In this document: in pieces, positions 22,925 to 35,931 of the stretch
Numbering within the stretch: the stretch's first letter is position 1
Layout of the letters: the number at the start of each line of letters is the position of its first letter
Assembly: GCF_051020985.1 (NCBI RefSeq)
Contig: NW_027475148.1
Span: forward strand, 744,001-808,000
From: Nomia melanderi
Taxonomy: Eukaryota > Arthropoda > Insecta > Hymenoptera > Halictidae
Reading direction: 5' to 3'
DNA length: 64,000 bases
The notes under the pieces: model-generated
The model's input: the letters and a program-made list of their open reading frames with translations, nothing else
Databases searched by the model: none
What the model was told of the DNA's origin: nothing
Made by a program: the position numbers and the translations under genes

Positions 22925-23272
22925 CACCCGAGATATCACCAGATATATATTGGATTTTCCCCTGACCCTGAGTGTCCGGCCCCATGAGACGGTGGTTGTC
23001 TCGCCCTTGGTGGTCCGAGGTCGTTCCCGCTGCACAGATTCATGCGCCAGGGCTTCCTGCAGCTAATTCACTTTGGTTTATTGCACTATCTCTATTAGCA
23101 CCCGAGATATCACCAGATATATATTGGATTTTCCCCTGACCCTGAGTGTCCGGCCCCATGAGACGGTGGTTGTCTCGCCCTTGGTGGTCCGAGGTCGTTC
23201 CCGCTGCACAGATTCATGCGCCAGGGATTCCTGCAGCTAATTCACTTTGGTTTATTGCACTATCTCTATTAG
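22925..23272. repeat. Two 174-bp subfamily monomers inside the 12-kb unit
   Basis: Together with 22,750 (CTGCGTGTCTGG) before and the 179-bp monomer 23,448 after, this segment (22,750-23,626) repeats the order of HOR unit 1 around 11,838-12,714. It is a transplanted piece of the 2.1-2.3-kb HOR. Duplicates are at 35,230-35,577. Confidence 0.8.
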
Positions 23273-24676
23273 CACCCGAGATATCACCAGATATATATTG
23301 GATTTTTCCCTGACCCTGAGTGTCCGGCCCCATGAGACTGTGGTTTTCTCGGCCCCTGGTTGTCCGAGGTCGTTCCCGCTGCACAGATTCATGCGCCAGG
23401 GCCTCCTGCAGATAATTCACTTTGGTTTATTGCGCTATCTCTAATAGCACCCGAGATATCACCAGATATATATATATTGGATTTTCCCCTGACCCTGAGT
23501 GTCCGGCTCCATGAGACGGTGGTTTTCTCGGCCCCTGGTGGTCTGAGGTCGTTCCCGCTGCACAGATTCATGCGCCAGGGTCTCCTACAGACAATGCACT
23601 GTGATTTATTGCGCTATCTGCAATAGCACTCGAGATATCACCAGATATATATTGGATTTTTCCCTGACCCTGAGTGTCCGGCCCCATGAGACTGTGGTTT
23701 TCTCGGCCCCTGGTTGTCCGAGGTCGTTCCCGCTGCACAGATTCATGCGCCAGGGCTTCCTGCAGCTAATTCACTTTGGTTTATTGCACTATCTCTAATA
23801 GCACCCGAGATATCACCAGATATATATTGGATTTTTCCCTGACCCTGAGTGTCCTGTCCCATGAGACGGTGGTTTTCTCGGCCCCTGGTGGTCCGAGGTC
23901 GTTCCCGCTGCACAGTCTCATGCGCCAGGGCCTCCTGCAGAGAATTCACTTTGGTTTATTGCGCTATCTGTAATAGCACCCGAGATATCACCAGATATAT
24001 ATTGGACTTTCCCCTGACCCTGAGTGTCCGGCCACATGAGACGGTGGTTTTCTCGGCCCCTGGTGTTCCGAGGTCGTTCCCGCTGCACAGACTCATGCGC
24101 CAGGGCCTCCTGCAGACAATGCACTTTGGTTTATTGCGCTATCTGTAATTGCACAAGAGATATCACCAGATATATATTGGATTTTTCCCTGACCCTGAGT
24201 GTCCGGCCCCATGAGACGGAGGTTTTCTCGGCCCCTGGTGGTCCGAGGTCGTTCCCGCTGCACAGATTCTTGCGCCAGGGCCTCCTGCAGATAATTCACT
24301 TTGGTTTATTGCGCTATCTGTAATAGCACCCGAGATATCACCAGATATATATTGGATATTCCCCTGACCCTGAGTGTCCGGCCCCATGAGACTGTGGTTT
24401 TCTCGGCCCCTGGTGGTCCGAGGTCGATCCCGCTGCACAGATTCATGCGCCAGGGCCTCCTGCAGACAATGCACTTTGGTTTATTGCGCTATCTCTAATA
24501 GCACCCGAGACATCACCAGATTTATATTGGATTTTTCCCTGACCCTGAGTGTCCGGCCCCATGAGACGGTGGTTTTCTCGGCCCCTGGTGGTCCGAGGTC
24601 GTTCCCGCTGCACAGATTCATGCGCCAGGGCCTCGTGCAGATAATTCACTTTGGTTTATTGCGCTATCTGTAATAG

Positions 24677-25026
24677 CACCCGAGATATCACCAGAAATAT
24701 ATTGGATATTCCCCTGACCCTGAGTGTCCGGCCCCATGAGACTGTGGTTTTCTCGGCCCCTGGTGGTCCGAGGTCGTTCCCGCTGCACAGATTAATGCGC
24801 TAGAGCCTCCTGCGGACAATGCACTTTGATGTATTGGGCTATCTGTAATAACACCCGTGATATCACCAGATATATATTGGATTTTTCGCTGACCCTGAGT
24901 GTCCGGCCCCATAAGACAGTGGTTTTCTCGGCCCCTGGTGGTCCGACGTCGTTCCCGCTGCACAGATTCATGCGCCAGGGCCTCCTGCAGTTAATTCACT
25001 TTGGTTTATTGCGCTATCTGTAATAG
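24677..25026. repeat. Marker monomer pair M1-M2
   Basis: M1 has ATTAATGCGCTAGAGCC, TGCGGACAATG and GTATTGGGCTATC and ends AATAA. M2 starts CACCCGTGATATC and has CCATAAGACAGTGG and CCGACGTCGTTCC (an AatII site, GACGTC). The pair is distinctive and recurs through the right two thirds of the window. Confidence 0.85.
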
Positions 25027-26076
25027 CACCCGAGATTTCACCTGATATATATTGGATTTTTCACTGACCCTGAGTGTCCGGCCCCATGAGACGGTGGTTT
25101 TCTCGGCCCCTGGTGGTCCGAGGTCGTTCCCGCTGCGCTGATTCATGCGCCAGGTCCTCCTGCAGATAATTCACTTTGGTTTATTGCGCTATCTCTAATA
25201 GCACCCGAGATATCACCAGATATATATTGGATTTTACCCTGACCCTGAGTGTCCGGCCACATGGGACGGTGGTTGTCTCGGCCCCTGGAGGTCCGAGGAC
25301 GTTCCCGCTGCACAGATTCATGCGCCAGGGCCCCCTGCAGATAATTCACTTTGGTTTATTGCGCTATCTGTAATAGCACCCGAGATATCACCAGATATAT
25401 ATTGCATTTTCCCCTGACCCTGAGTGTCCGGCCCCATGAGACGGTGGTTTTCTCGGCCCCTGGTGGTCCAAGGTCGTTCCCGCTGCACAGATTCATGCGC
25501 CAGGGCCTCCTATAGATAATTCACTTTGGTTTATAGCGCTATCTCTAATAGCACCCGAGATATCACCAGATATATAATGGATTTTTCCCTGACCCTGACA
25601 GTTCGGCACCACGTGTTGGTGGTTTTCTCGGCCCCTGGTGGTCCGAGGTCGTTCCATCTGCACAGATTCATGCGCCAGGGCCTCCTACAGATAATGCACT
25701 TTGATTTATTGCGCTATCTGTAATAGCACCCGAGATATCACCAGATATATATTGGATTTTTCCCTGACCCTGAGTGTCCGACCCCATGAGACGGTGGTTT
25801 TCTCGGCCCCTGGTGATCCGAGGCCGTTCCGGCTGCACAGATGCATGCGCCAGGGCCTCCTGCAGATAATTCACTTTGGTTTATTGCGCTATCTCTAATA
25901 GCACCCGAGAGATCACCAGATATATATTGGATTTTCCCCTCACCCTGAGTGTCCGGCCCCATGAGACGGTGGTTTTCTCGGCTCCTGGTGGTCCGAGGTC
26001 GTTCCCGCTGGCCAGATTCATGCGCCAGGGCCTCCTACAGACAATGCACTTTGGTTTATTGCGCTATCTGTAATAG

Positions 26077-26426
26077 CACCCGAGATATCACCAGATATAT
26101 ATTGGATTTTTCCCTGACCCTGAGTGCCCGGCCCCATGAGACGGTGGTTTTCTCGGCCCCTGGTGGTCCGAGGTCGTTCCCGCTGCACAGATTAATGCGC
26201 TAGAGCCTCCTGCGGACAATGCACTTTGATGTATTGGGCTATCTGTAATAACACCCGTGATATCACCAGATGTATATTGGATTTTTCGCTGACCCTGAGT
26301 GTCCGGCCCCATAAGACAGTGGTTTTCTCGGCCCCTGGTGGTCCGACGTCGTTCCCGCTGCACAGATTCATGCGCCAGGGCCTCCTGCAGTTAATTCACT
26401 TTGGTTTATTGCGCTATCTGTAATAG
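26077..26426. repeat. Marker monomer pair M1-M2
   Basis: Second pair, 1,400 bp (8 monomers) after the first. The shared segment runs roughly 24,750-25,450 against 26,150-26,850. The left half of this M1 differs from that at 24,677 (GAGTGCCCGG against GGATATTCCCC), so it is recombinant. Confidence 0.85.
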
Positions 26427-28526
26427 CACCCGAGATATCACCTGATATATATTGGATTTTTCACTGACCCTGAGTGTCCGGCCCCATGAGACGGTGGTTT
26501 TCTCGGCCCCTGGAGGTCCGAGGTCGTTCCCGCTGCGCTGATTCATGCGCCAGGTCCTCCTGCAGATAATTCACTTTGGTTTATTGCGCTATCTCTAATA
26601 GCACCCGAGATATCACCAGATATATATTGGATTTTACCCTGACCCTGAGTGTCCGGCCACATGGGACGGTGGTTGTCTCGGCCCCTGGAGGTCCGAGGAC
26701 GTTCCCGCTGCACAGATTCATGCGCCAGGGCCCCCTGCAGATAATTCACTTTGGTTTATTGCGCTATCTGTAATAGCACCCGAGATATCACCAGATATAT
26801 ATTGCATTTTCCCCTGACCCTGAGTGTCCGGCCCCATGAGACGGTGGTTGTCTCGGCCCCTGGTGGTCCGAGGTCGTTCCCGCTGCACAGATTCATGAGC
26901 CAGTGCCTCCTGCAGACAATGCACTTTGGTTTATTATACTATCTCTAATAGCACCCGAGATATCACCAGATATATATTGGATTTTTCCCTGACCCTGAGT
27001 GTCCGGCCCCATGAGAGGGTAGTTTTCTCGGCCCCTGGTGGTTCGAGGTCGTTCCCGCTGCACAGATTCATGCGCCAGGGCCTCCTGCAGATAATTCACT
27101 TTGGTTTAGTGCGCTTTCTGTAATAGCACCCGAGATATCACCCGATTTATATTCGATTTTCCCCTGACCCTGAGTGTCCGGGCCCATGAGACGGTGGTTT
27201 TCTCGGCCCCTGGTGGTCCAAGGTCGTTCCCGCTGCACAGATTCATGCGCCAGGGCCTCCTATAGATAATTCACTTTGGTTTATAGCGCTATCTGTAATA
27301 GCACCCGAGATATCACCAGATATATATTGGATTTTTCCCTAACCCTGAGTGTCCTACTCCATGAGACGGTGGTTTTCTCGGCCCCTGGTGGTTCGAGGTC
27401 GTTCCCGCTGCACAGATTCATGCGCCAGGGCCTGCTACAGACAATGCACTTTGATTTATTGCGCTATCTCTAATAGCACCCGAGATATCACCAGATATAT
27501 ATTGGATTTTCCCCTCACCCTGAGTGTCCGGCCACATGTGACGGTGGTTGTCTCGGCCCCTGGAGGTCCGAGGACGTTCCCGCTAGCCAGATTCATGCGC
27601 CAGGGCCCCCTGCAGATAATTCACTTTGGTTTATTGCGCTATCTGTAATAGAACCCGAGATATCACCAGATATATATTGCATTTTCCCCTGACCCTGAGT
27701 GTCCGGCCCCATGAGACGGTGGTTGTCTCGGCCCCTGGTGGTCCGAGGTCGTTCCCGCTGCACAGATTCATGCGCCAGTGCCTCCTGCAGACAATGCACT
27801 TTGGTTTATTATACTATCTCTAATAGCACCCGAGATATCACCAGATATATATTGGATTTTCCCCGAACCCTGAGTGTCCGGCCCCATGAGACGGTGGTTT
27901 TCTCGGCCCCCGGTGGTCCGAGGTCGTTCCCGCTGCACAGATTCATGCGCCAGGGCCTCCTGCAGATAATTCACTATGGTTTATTGCGCTGTCTCTAATA
28001 GCACCCGAGATATCACCAGATATATATTGGATTTTCCCCGGACCCTGAGTGTCCGGCCCCATGAGACGATGGTTTTCTCGGCCCCCGGTGGTCCGAGGTC
28101 GTTCCCGCTGCACAGATTCACGCGCCAGGGCCTCCTACAGGCAATGAACTTTGGTTTATTGCGCTGTCTCTAATAGCACCCGAGATATCACCAGATATAT
28201 ATTGGATTTTCCCCTGACCCTGAGTGTCCGGCTCCATGAGACGGTGGTTTTCTCGGCCCCTGGTTGTCCGAGGTCGTTCCCGCTGCACAGATTCATGCGC
28301 CAGGGCCTCCTGCAGATAATTCACTTTGGTTTATTGCGCTATCTCTAATAGCACCCGAGATATCACCAGATATATATTGGATTTTCCCCTGACCCTGAGT
28401 GTCCGGCCCCATGAGACGGTGGTTTTCTCGGCCCCTGGTTGTCCGAGGTCGTTCCCGCTGCACAGATTCATGCGCCAGGGCCTCCTGCAGATAATTCACT
28501 TTGGTTTATTGCGCTATCTCTAATAG

Positions 28527-30983
28527 CACCCGAGATATCACCAGATATATATATATTGGATTTTCCCCTGACCCTGAGTGTCCGGCTCCATGAGACGGTG
28601 GTTTTCTCGGCCCCTGGTGGTCTGAGGTCGTTCCCGCTGCACAGATTCATGCGCCAGGGCCTCCTACAGACAATGCACTGTGATTTATTGCGCTATCTGC
28701 AATAGCACCCGAGATATCACCAGATATATATTGGATTTTCTCCTGACCCTGAGTGTCCGGCCCCATGAGACGGTGGTTGTCTCGCCCTTGGTGGTCCGAG
28801 GTCGTTCCCGCTGCACAGATTCATGCGCCAGGGCTTCCTGCAGCTAATTCACTTTGGTTTATTGCACTATCTCTATTAGCACCTGAGATATCACCAGATA
28901 TATATTGGATTTTTCCCTGACCCTGAGTGTCCGGCCCCATGAGACTGTGGTTTTCTCGGCCCCTGGTTGTCCGAGGTCGTTCCCGCTGCACAGATTCATG
29001 CGCCAGGGCCTCCTGCAGGTAATTCACTGTGGTTTATTGCGCTATCTCTAATAGCACCCGAGATATCACCAGATATATATATATTGGATTTTCCCCTGAC
29101 CCTGAGTGTCCGGCTCCATGAGACGGTGGTTTTCTCGGCCCCTGGTGGTCTGAGGTCGTTCCCGCTGCACAGATTCATGCGCCAGGACCTCATACAGACA
29201 ATGCACTCTAATTTATTGCGCTATCTGTAATAGCACCCGAGATATCACCAGATATATATTGGATTTTCCCCTGACCCTGAGTGTCCGGCCCCATGAGACG
29301 GTGGTTGTCTCGCCCTTGGTGGTCCGAGGTCGTTCCGGCTGCACAGATTCATGCGCCAGGGCTTCCTGCAGCTAATTCACTTTGGTTTATTGCACTATCT
29401 CTATTAGCACCCGAGATATCACCAGATATATATTGGATTTTCCCCTGAACCTGAGTGTCCGGCCCCATGAGACGGTGGTTGTCTCGCCCTTGGTGGTCCG
29501 AGGTCGTTCCCGCTGCACAGATTCATGCGCCAGGGCTTCCTGCAGCTAATTCACTTTGGTTTATTGCACTATCTCTATTAGCACCCGAGATATCACCAGA
29601 TATATATTGGATTTTCCCCTGACCCTGAGTGTCCGGCCCCATGAGACGGTGGTTGTCTCGCCCTTGGTGGTCCGAGGTCGTTCCCGCTGCACAGATTCAT
29701 GCGCCAGGGCTTCCTGCAGCTAATTCACTTTGGTTTATTGCACTATCTCTAATAGCACCCGAGATATCACCAGATATATATTGGATTTTTCCCTGACCCT
29801 GAGTGTCCTGTCCCATGAGACGGTGGTTTTGTCGGCCCCTAGTGGTCCGAGGTCGTTCCCGCTGAACAGACTCATGCGCCAGGGCCTGCTACAGACAAAG
29901 CACTTTGGTTTATTGCGCTATCTCTAATAGCAGCCGAGATATCACCAGACATATATTGGATTTTTCCCTGACCCTGAGTGTCCGGCCCCATGAGACGGTG
30001 GTTTTCTCGGCCCCTGGTGTTCCGAGGTCGTTCCCGCTGCACAGACTCATGCGCCAGGGCCTCCTGCAGAGAATTCACTTTGGTTTATTGCGCTATCTCT
30101 AATAGCACCCGAGATATCACCACATATATATTGGATTTTTCCCTGACCCTGAGTGTCCGGCCCCATGAGACGGTGGTTTTCTCGGCCCCTGGTGGACCGA
30201 GGTCGTTCCCGCTGCACAGATTCATGCGCCAGGGCCTCCTGCAGATAATTCGCTTTGGTTAATTGCGCTATCTCTAATAGCACCCGAGATATCACCAGAT
30301 ATATATTGGATTTTTCCCTGACCCTGAATGTCCTGTCCCATGAGATGGTGGTTTTGTCGGCCCCTGGTGGTCCGAGGTCGTTCCCGCTGAACAGACTCAT
30401 GCGCCAGGGCCTGCTACAGACAAAGCACTTTGGTTTATTGCGCTATCTCTAATAGCAGCCGAGATATCACCAGATATATATTGGATTTTTCCCTGACCTT
30501 GAGTGTCCGGCCCCATGAGACGGTGGTTTTCTCGGCCCCTGGTGGTCCGAGGCGGTTCCGGCTGCACAGATGCATGCGCCAGGGCCTCCTGCAGATAATT
30601 CACTTTGGTTTATTGCGCTATCTCTAATAGCACTCGAGATATCACCAGATATATTTTGGATTTTCCCCTGACCCTGAGTGTCCGGCCCCATGAGACGGTG
30701 GTTGTCTCGCCCTTGGTGGTCCGAGGTCGTTCCCGCTGCACAGATTCATGCGCCAAGGCCTCCTGCAGATAATTCACTTTGGTTTATTGCGCTATCTCTA
30801 ATAGCACCCGAGATATCACCAGATATATATATATTGGATTTTCCCCTGACCCTGAGTGTCCGGCCCCATGAGACGGTGGTTTTCTCGGCCCCTGGTGGTC
30901 CGAGGTCGTTCCCGCTGCACAGACTCATGCGCCAGGGCCTCCTGCAGAGAATTCACTTTGGTTTATTGCGCTATCTGTAATAG
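28527..30983. repeat. 174- and 179-bp variants of copy 2, left part
   Basis: Mirrors 16,574-19,030 of copy 1: 179-bp at 28,527, 29,055 and 30,805; 174-bp at 28,706, 29,234, 29,408, 29,582 and 30,631. Differences noticed are GTTCCGGCTGC near 29,337 and AGATATATTTTGG near 30,654. Confidence 0.85.
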
Positions 30984-31158
30984 CACCCGAGATATCACCA
31001 GATATATATTGGATTTTCCCCTGACCCTGAGTGTCCGGCCCCATGAGACGGTGGTTTTCTCGGCCCCTGGTTGTCCGAGGTCGTTCCCGCTGCACAGATT
31101 CATGCGCCAGGGCCTCCTGCAGATAATTCACTTAGGTTTATTGCGCTATCTCTTATAG

Positions 31159-31174
31159 CACCCGAGATATCACC

Positions 31175-31234
<60 letters not shown>

Positions 31235-31379
31235 CTTTCCCCTGACCCTGAGTGTCCGGCCCCATGAGACAGTGGTTTTCTCGGCCCCTGGTGTTCCGAG
31301 GTCGTTCCCGCTGCACAGACTCATGCGCCAGGGCCTCCTGCAGATAATTCACTTTGGTTTATTGCGCTATCTCTAATAG
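31159..31379. repeat. 221-bp monomer with (TA)n expansion
   Basis: Duplicate of 19,206-19,424, one dinucleotide longer. Confidence 0.95.
31177..31230. repeat. (AT)27 microsatellite, copy 2
   Basis: 54 nt of uninterrupted AT alternation. The one-unit difference from copy 1 shows that slippage, or sequencing error in the run, occurred after the 12-kb duplication. Confidence 0.95.
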
Positions 31380-31554
31380 CACTCGAGATATCACCAGATA
31401 TATATTGGATTTTCCCCTCACCCTGAGTGTCCGGCTCAATGAGACGGTGGTTTTCTCGGCCCCTGGTGGTTCGAGGTCGTTCCCGCTGCACAGATTCATG
31501 CGCCAGGGCCTCCTGCAGACAATGCACTTTGGTTTATTATGCTATCTCTAATAG

Positions 31555-32079
31555 CACCCGAGATATCTCTAGATATATAATGGATTTTTCCCTGACCCTG
31601 ACAGTTCGGCCCCATGAGACGGTGGTTTTGACGGCCCCTGGAGGTCCGAGGTCGTTCCCGCTGCACAGATTCATGCGCCAGGGCCTCCAACAGACAATGC
31701 ACTTTGGTTTATTGCGCTATCTCTAATAGCACCCGAGATATCACCAGATATACAATGGATTTTTCCCTGACCCTGACAGTTCGGCCCCATGTGTCGGTGG
31801 TTTTCTCGGCCCCTGGTGGTCCGAGGTCGTTCCAGCTGCACAGGTTCATGCGCCACGGCCTCCTACAGACAATGCACTTTGATTTGTTGCGCTATCTCTA
31901 ATAGCACCCGAGATATCACCAGATATATATTGGATTTTTCCCTGACCCTGAGTGTCCGGCCCCATGACACGGTGGTTTTCTCGGCCCCTGGTGGTCCGAG
32001 GTCGTTCCCGCTGGCCAGATTCATGCGCCAGGGCCTCCAACACACAATGCACTTTGATGTATTGCGCTATCTCTAATAG
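31555..32079. repeat. Three-monomer segment intact in copy 2
   Basis: Monomers 31,555, 31,730 (AGATATACAATGG, CATGTGTCGG, TTCCAGCTGC) and 31,905 (CCATGACACGG, GCTGGCCAG). Copy 1 has a single hybrid in their place. Confidence 0.85.
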
Positions 32080-33304
32080 CACCCGAGATATCACCAGATA
32101 TATATTGGATTTTCCCCTGACCCTGAGTGTCCGGCTCCATGAGACGGAAGTTTTCTCGGCCCCTGGTGATCCGAGGTCGTTTCCGCTGCACAGATTCATG
32201 CGCCAGGGCCTCCTGCAGATAATTCACTATGGTTTATTGCGCTATCTCTAATAGCACCCGAGATATCACCAGATATATATTGGATTTTTCCCTTACCCTG
32301 AGTGTCCGGCCCCATGAGACGGTGGTTTTCTCGGCCCCCGGTGGTCCCAGGTCGATCCCGCTGCACAGAATCATGCGCCAGGGCCTCCTACAGACAATGC
32401 ACTTTGTTTTATTGCGCTATCTGTAATTGCACAAGAGATATCACCAGATATATATTGGATTTTTCCCTGACCCTGAGTGTCCGGCCCCATGAGACGGAGG
32501 TTTTCTCGGCCCCTGGTGGTCCGAGGTCGTTCCCGCTGCACAGATTCATGCGCCACGGCCTCCTACAGACAATGCACTTTGATTTGTTGCGCTATCTCTA
32601 ATAGCACCCGAGATATCACCAGATATATATTGGATTTTTCCCTGACCCTGAGTGTCCGGCCCCATGACACGGTGGTTTTCTCGGCCCCTGGTGGTCCGAG
32701 GTCGTTCCCGCTGGCCAGATTCATGCGCCAGGGCCTCCAACAGACAATGCACTTTGATGTATTGCGCTATCTCTAATAGCACCCGAGATATCACCAGATA
32801 TATATTGGATTTTCCCCTGACCCTGAGTGTCCGGCTCCATGAGACGGAAGTTTTCTCGGCCCCTGGTGATCCGAGGTCGTTTCCGCTGCACAGAATCATG
32901 CGCCAGGGCCTCCTGCAGATAATTCACTATGGTTTATTGCGCTATCTCTAATAGCACCCGAGATATCACCAGATATATATTGGATTTTTCCCTGACCCTG
33001 AGTGTCCGGCCCCATGAGACGGTGGTTTTCTCGGCCCCCGGTGGTCCCAGGTCGATCCCGCTGCACAGAATCATGCGCCAGGGCCTCCTACAGACAATGC
33101 ACTTTGTTTTATTGCGCTATCTGTAATTGCACAAGAGATATCACCAGATATATATTGGATTTTTCCCTGACCCTGAGTGTCCGGCCCCATGAGACGGAGG
33201 TTTTCTCGGCCCCTGGTGGTCCGAGGTCGTTCCCGCTGCACAGATTCTTGCGCCAGGGCCTCCTGCAGATAATTCACTTTGGTTTATTGCGCTATCTGTA
33301 ATAG
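31905..33304. repeat. 700-bp four-monomer tandem repeat in copy 2
   Basis: Two complete four-monomer units (31,905-32,604 and 32,605-33,304). They differ slightly, for example CCACGGCC against TTGCGCC endings in the last monomer of each. Confidence 0.85.
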
Positions 33305-34354
33305 CACCCGAGATATCACCAGATATATATTGGATATTCCCCTGACCCTGAGTGTCCGGCCCCATGAGACTGTGGTTCTCTCGGCCCCTGGTGGTCCGAG
33401 GTCGATCCCGCTGCACAGATTCATGCGCCAGGGCCTCCTGCAGACAATGCACTTTGGTTTATTGCGCTATCTCTAATAGCACCCGAGACATCACCAGATT
33501 TATATTGGATTTTTCCCTGACCCTGAGTGTCCGACCCCATGAGACGGTGGTTTTCTCGGCCCCTGGTGGTCCGAGGTCGTTCCCGCTGCACAGATTCATG
33601 CGCCAGGGCCTCCTGCAGATAATTCACTTTGATTTATTGCGCTATCTCTAATTGCATCCGAGATATCACCAGATATATATTGGATTTTTCCCTGACCCTG
33701 ACAGTCCGGCCCCATGAGACGGTGATTTTCTCGGCCCCTGGTGGTCCGAGGTCGATCCCGCTGCACAGATTCATGCGCCAGGGCCTCCTAGAGACAATGC
33801 ACTTTGATTTTTTGCGCTATCTGTAATAGCTCCCGAGATATCACCAGATATATATTGGATTTTTCCCTGACCCTGAGTGTCCGACGCCATGAGACGGTGG
33901 TTTTCTCGGCCCCTGCTGGTCCGAGGTCGTTCCCGCTGCACAGATTCATGCGCCATGTCCCCCTGCAGATAATTGACTTTGGTTTAGTGCGCTGTCTGTA
34001 AGAGCACCCGAGATATCACCAGATATATATTGAATTTTTCCCCGACCCTGAGTGTCCGGCCCTATGTGTCAGTGGTTTTCTCGGCCCCTGCTGGTCCGAG
34101 GTCGATCCCGCTGCACAGATTCATGCGCCAGGGCCTCCTACAGACAATGCACTTTGATTTATTGCGCTATCTGTAATAGCACCCGAGATATCACCAGATA
34201 TATATTGGATTTTTCCCTGACCCTGACAGTCCGGCCCCATGAGACGGTGATTTTCTCGGCTCCTGGTGGTCCGAGGTCGTTCCCGCTGCACAGATTCATG
34301 CGCCAGGGCCTCCTGCAGACAATGCACTTTGATTTATTGCGCTATCTGTAATGG

Positions 34355-34529
34355 CTCCCGAGATATCACCAGATATATGCTGGATTTGTACATGACCTTG
34401 GTTGAAGCTTTCCAAATATCTGTAATTTTCTCGGCGCCTGGTGGTCCGAGGTCGTTCCTGCTGCACAGATTCATTCGCCAGTGCCTCCTGCAGAAAATGC
34501 ACTTTGATTAATTGCGCTATCTCTAATAG
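34355..34529. repeat. Lone B-type monomer in copy 2
   Basis: Duplicate of 22,050-22,224 at the 12,305-bp offset, including the AAGCTT site. Confidence 0.85.
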
Positions 34530-35229
34530 CACCCGAGATATCACCAGATATATATTTGATTTTTCCCTGACCCTGAGTGTACGGCCCCATGAGACTGTGG
34601 TTTTCTCGGCCCCTGGTTGTCCGAGGTCGTTCCCGCTGCACAGATTCATGCGCCAGGGCATCCTACAGACAATGCACTTTGATTTATTGCGCTATCTGTA
34701 ATAGCACCAGAGATATCACCAGATATATATTGGATTTTTCCCTGACCCTGGGTGTCCGGCCCCATGAGACGGTGGTTTTCTCGGCCCCTGGTTGTCCGAG
34801 GTCGTTCCCGCTGCACAGATTCATGCGCCAGGGCCTCCTGCGGACAATGCAGGTTGATTTATTCCGCTATCTCTAATAGCACCCGAGATATCACCAGATA
34901 TATATTTGATTTTTCCCTGACCCTGAGTGTCCGGCCCCTTGAGACTGTGGTTTTCACGGCCCCTGGTTGTCCGAGGTCGTTCCCGCTGCACAGATTCATG
35001 CGCCAGGGCATCCTACAGACAACGCACTTTGATTTATTGCGCTATCTGTAATAGCACCCGAAATATCACCAGATATATATTGGATTTTTCCCTGACCCTG
35101 CGTGTCTGGCCCCATGAGACGGTGGTTTTCTCGGCCCCTGGTGGTCTGAGGTCGTTCCCGCTGCACAGATTCATGCGCCAGGGCCTCCTACAGACAATGC
35201 ACTCTGATTTATTGCGCTATCTGTAATAG

Positions 35230-35931
35230 CACCCGAGATATCACCAGATATATATTGGATTTTCCCCTGACCCTGAGTGTCCGGCCCCATGAGACGGTGG
35301 TTGTCTCGCCCTTGGTGGTCCGAGGTCGTTCCCGCTGCACAGATTCATGCGCCAGGGCTTCCTGCAGCTAATTCACTTTGGTTTATTGCACTATCTCTAT
35401 TAGCACCCGAGATATCACCAGATATATATTGGATTTTCCCCTGACCCTGAGTGTCCGGCCCCATGAGACGGTGGTTGTCTCGCCCTTGGTGGTCCGAGGT
35501 CGTTCCCGCTGCACAGATTCATGCGCCAGGGATTCCTGCAGCTAATTCACTTTGGTTTATTGCACTATCTCTATTAGCACCCGAGATATCACCAGATATA
35601 TATTGGATTTTTCCCTGACCCTGAGTGTCCGGCCCCATGAGACTGTGGTTTTCTCGGCCCCTGGTTGTCCGAGGTCGTTCCCGCTGCACAGATTCATGCG
35701 CCAGGGCCTCCTGCAGATAATTCACTTTGGTTTATTGCGCTATCTCTAATAGCACCCGAGATATCACCAGATATATATATATTGGATTTTCCCCTGACCC
35801 TGAGTGTCCGGCTCCATGAGACGGTGGTTTTCTCGGCCCCTGGTGGTCTGAGGTCGTTCCCGCTGCACAGATTCATGCGCCAGGGTCTCCTACAGACAAT
35901 GCACTGTGATTTATTGCGCTATCTGCAATAG
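35230..35931. repeat. 174- and 179-bp variants of copy 2, right part
   Basis: Two 174-bp monomers (35,230 and 35,404), one 175-bp and one 179-bp (35,753), duplicating 22,925-23,626. Confidence 0.85.

Larger units (their letters stand above)
15874..27826. repeat. 12-kb tandem duplication, copy 1 (68 monomers, 11,953 bp)
   Basis: The monomer order from 15,874 is repeated from 27,827, first at a constant offset of 11,953 bp, then 11,955 bp after the (TA)n tract, then 12,305 bp after a two-monomer indel near 19,700. The end point is set by 27,652-27,826 (TTATTATACTATCTC ending), which is followed directly by a restart of the 15,874 sequence. I noticed very few substitutions between copies (for example near 17,384 and 18,696). 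Confidence 0.9.
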
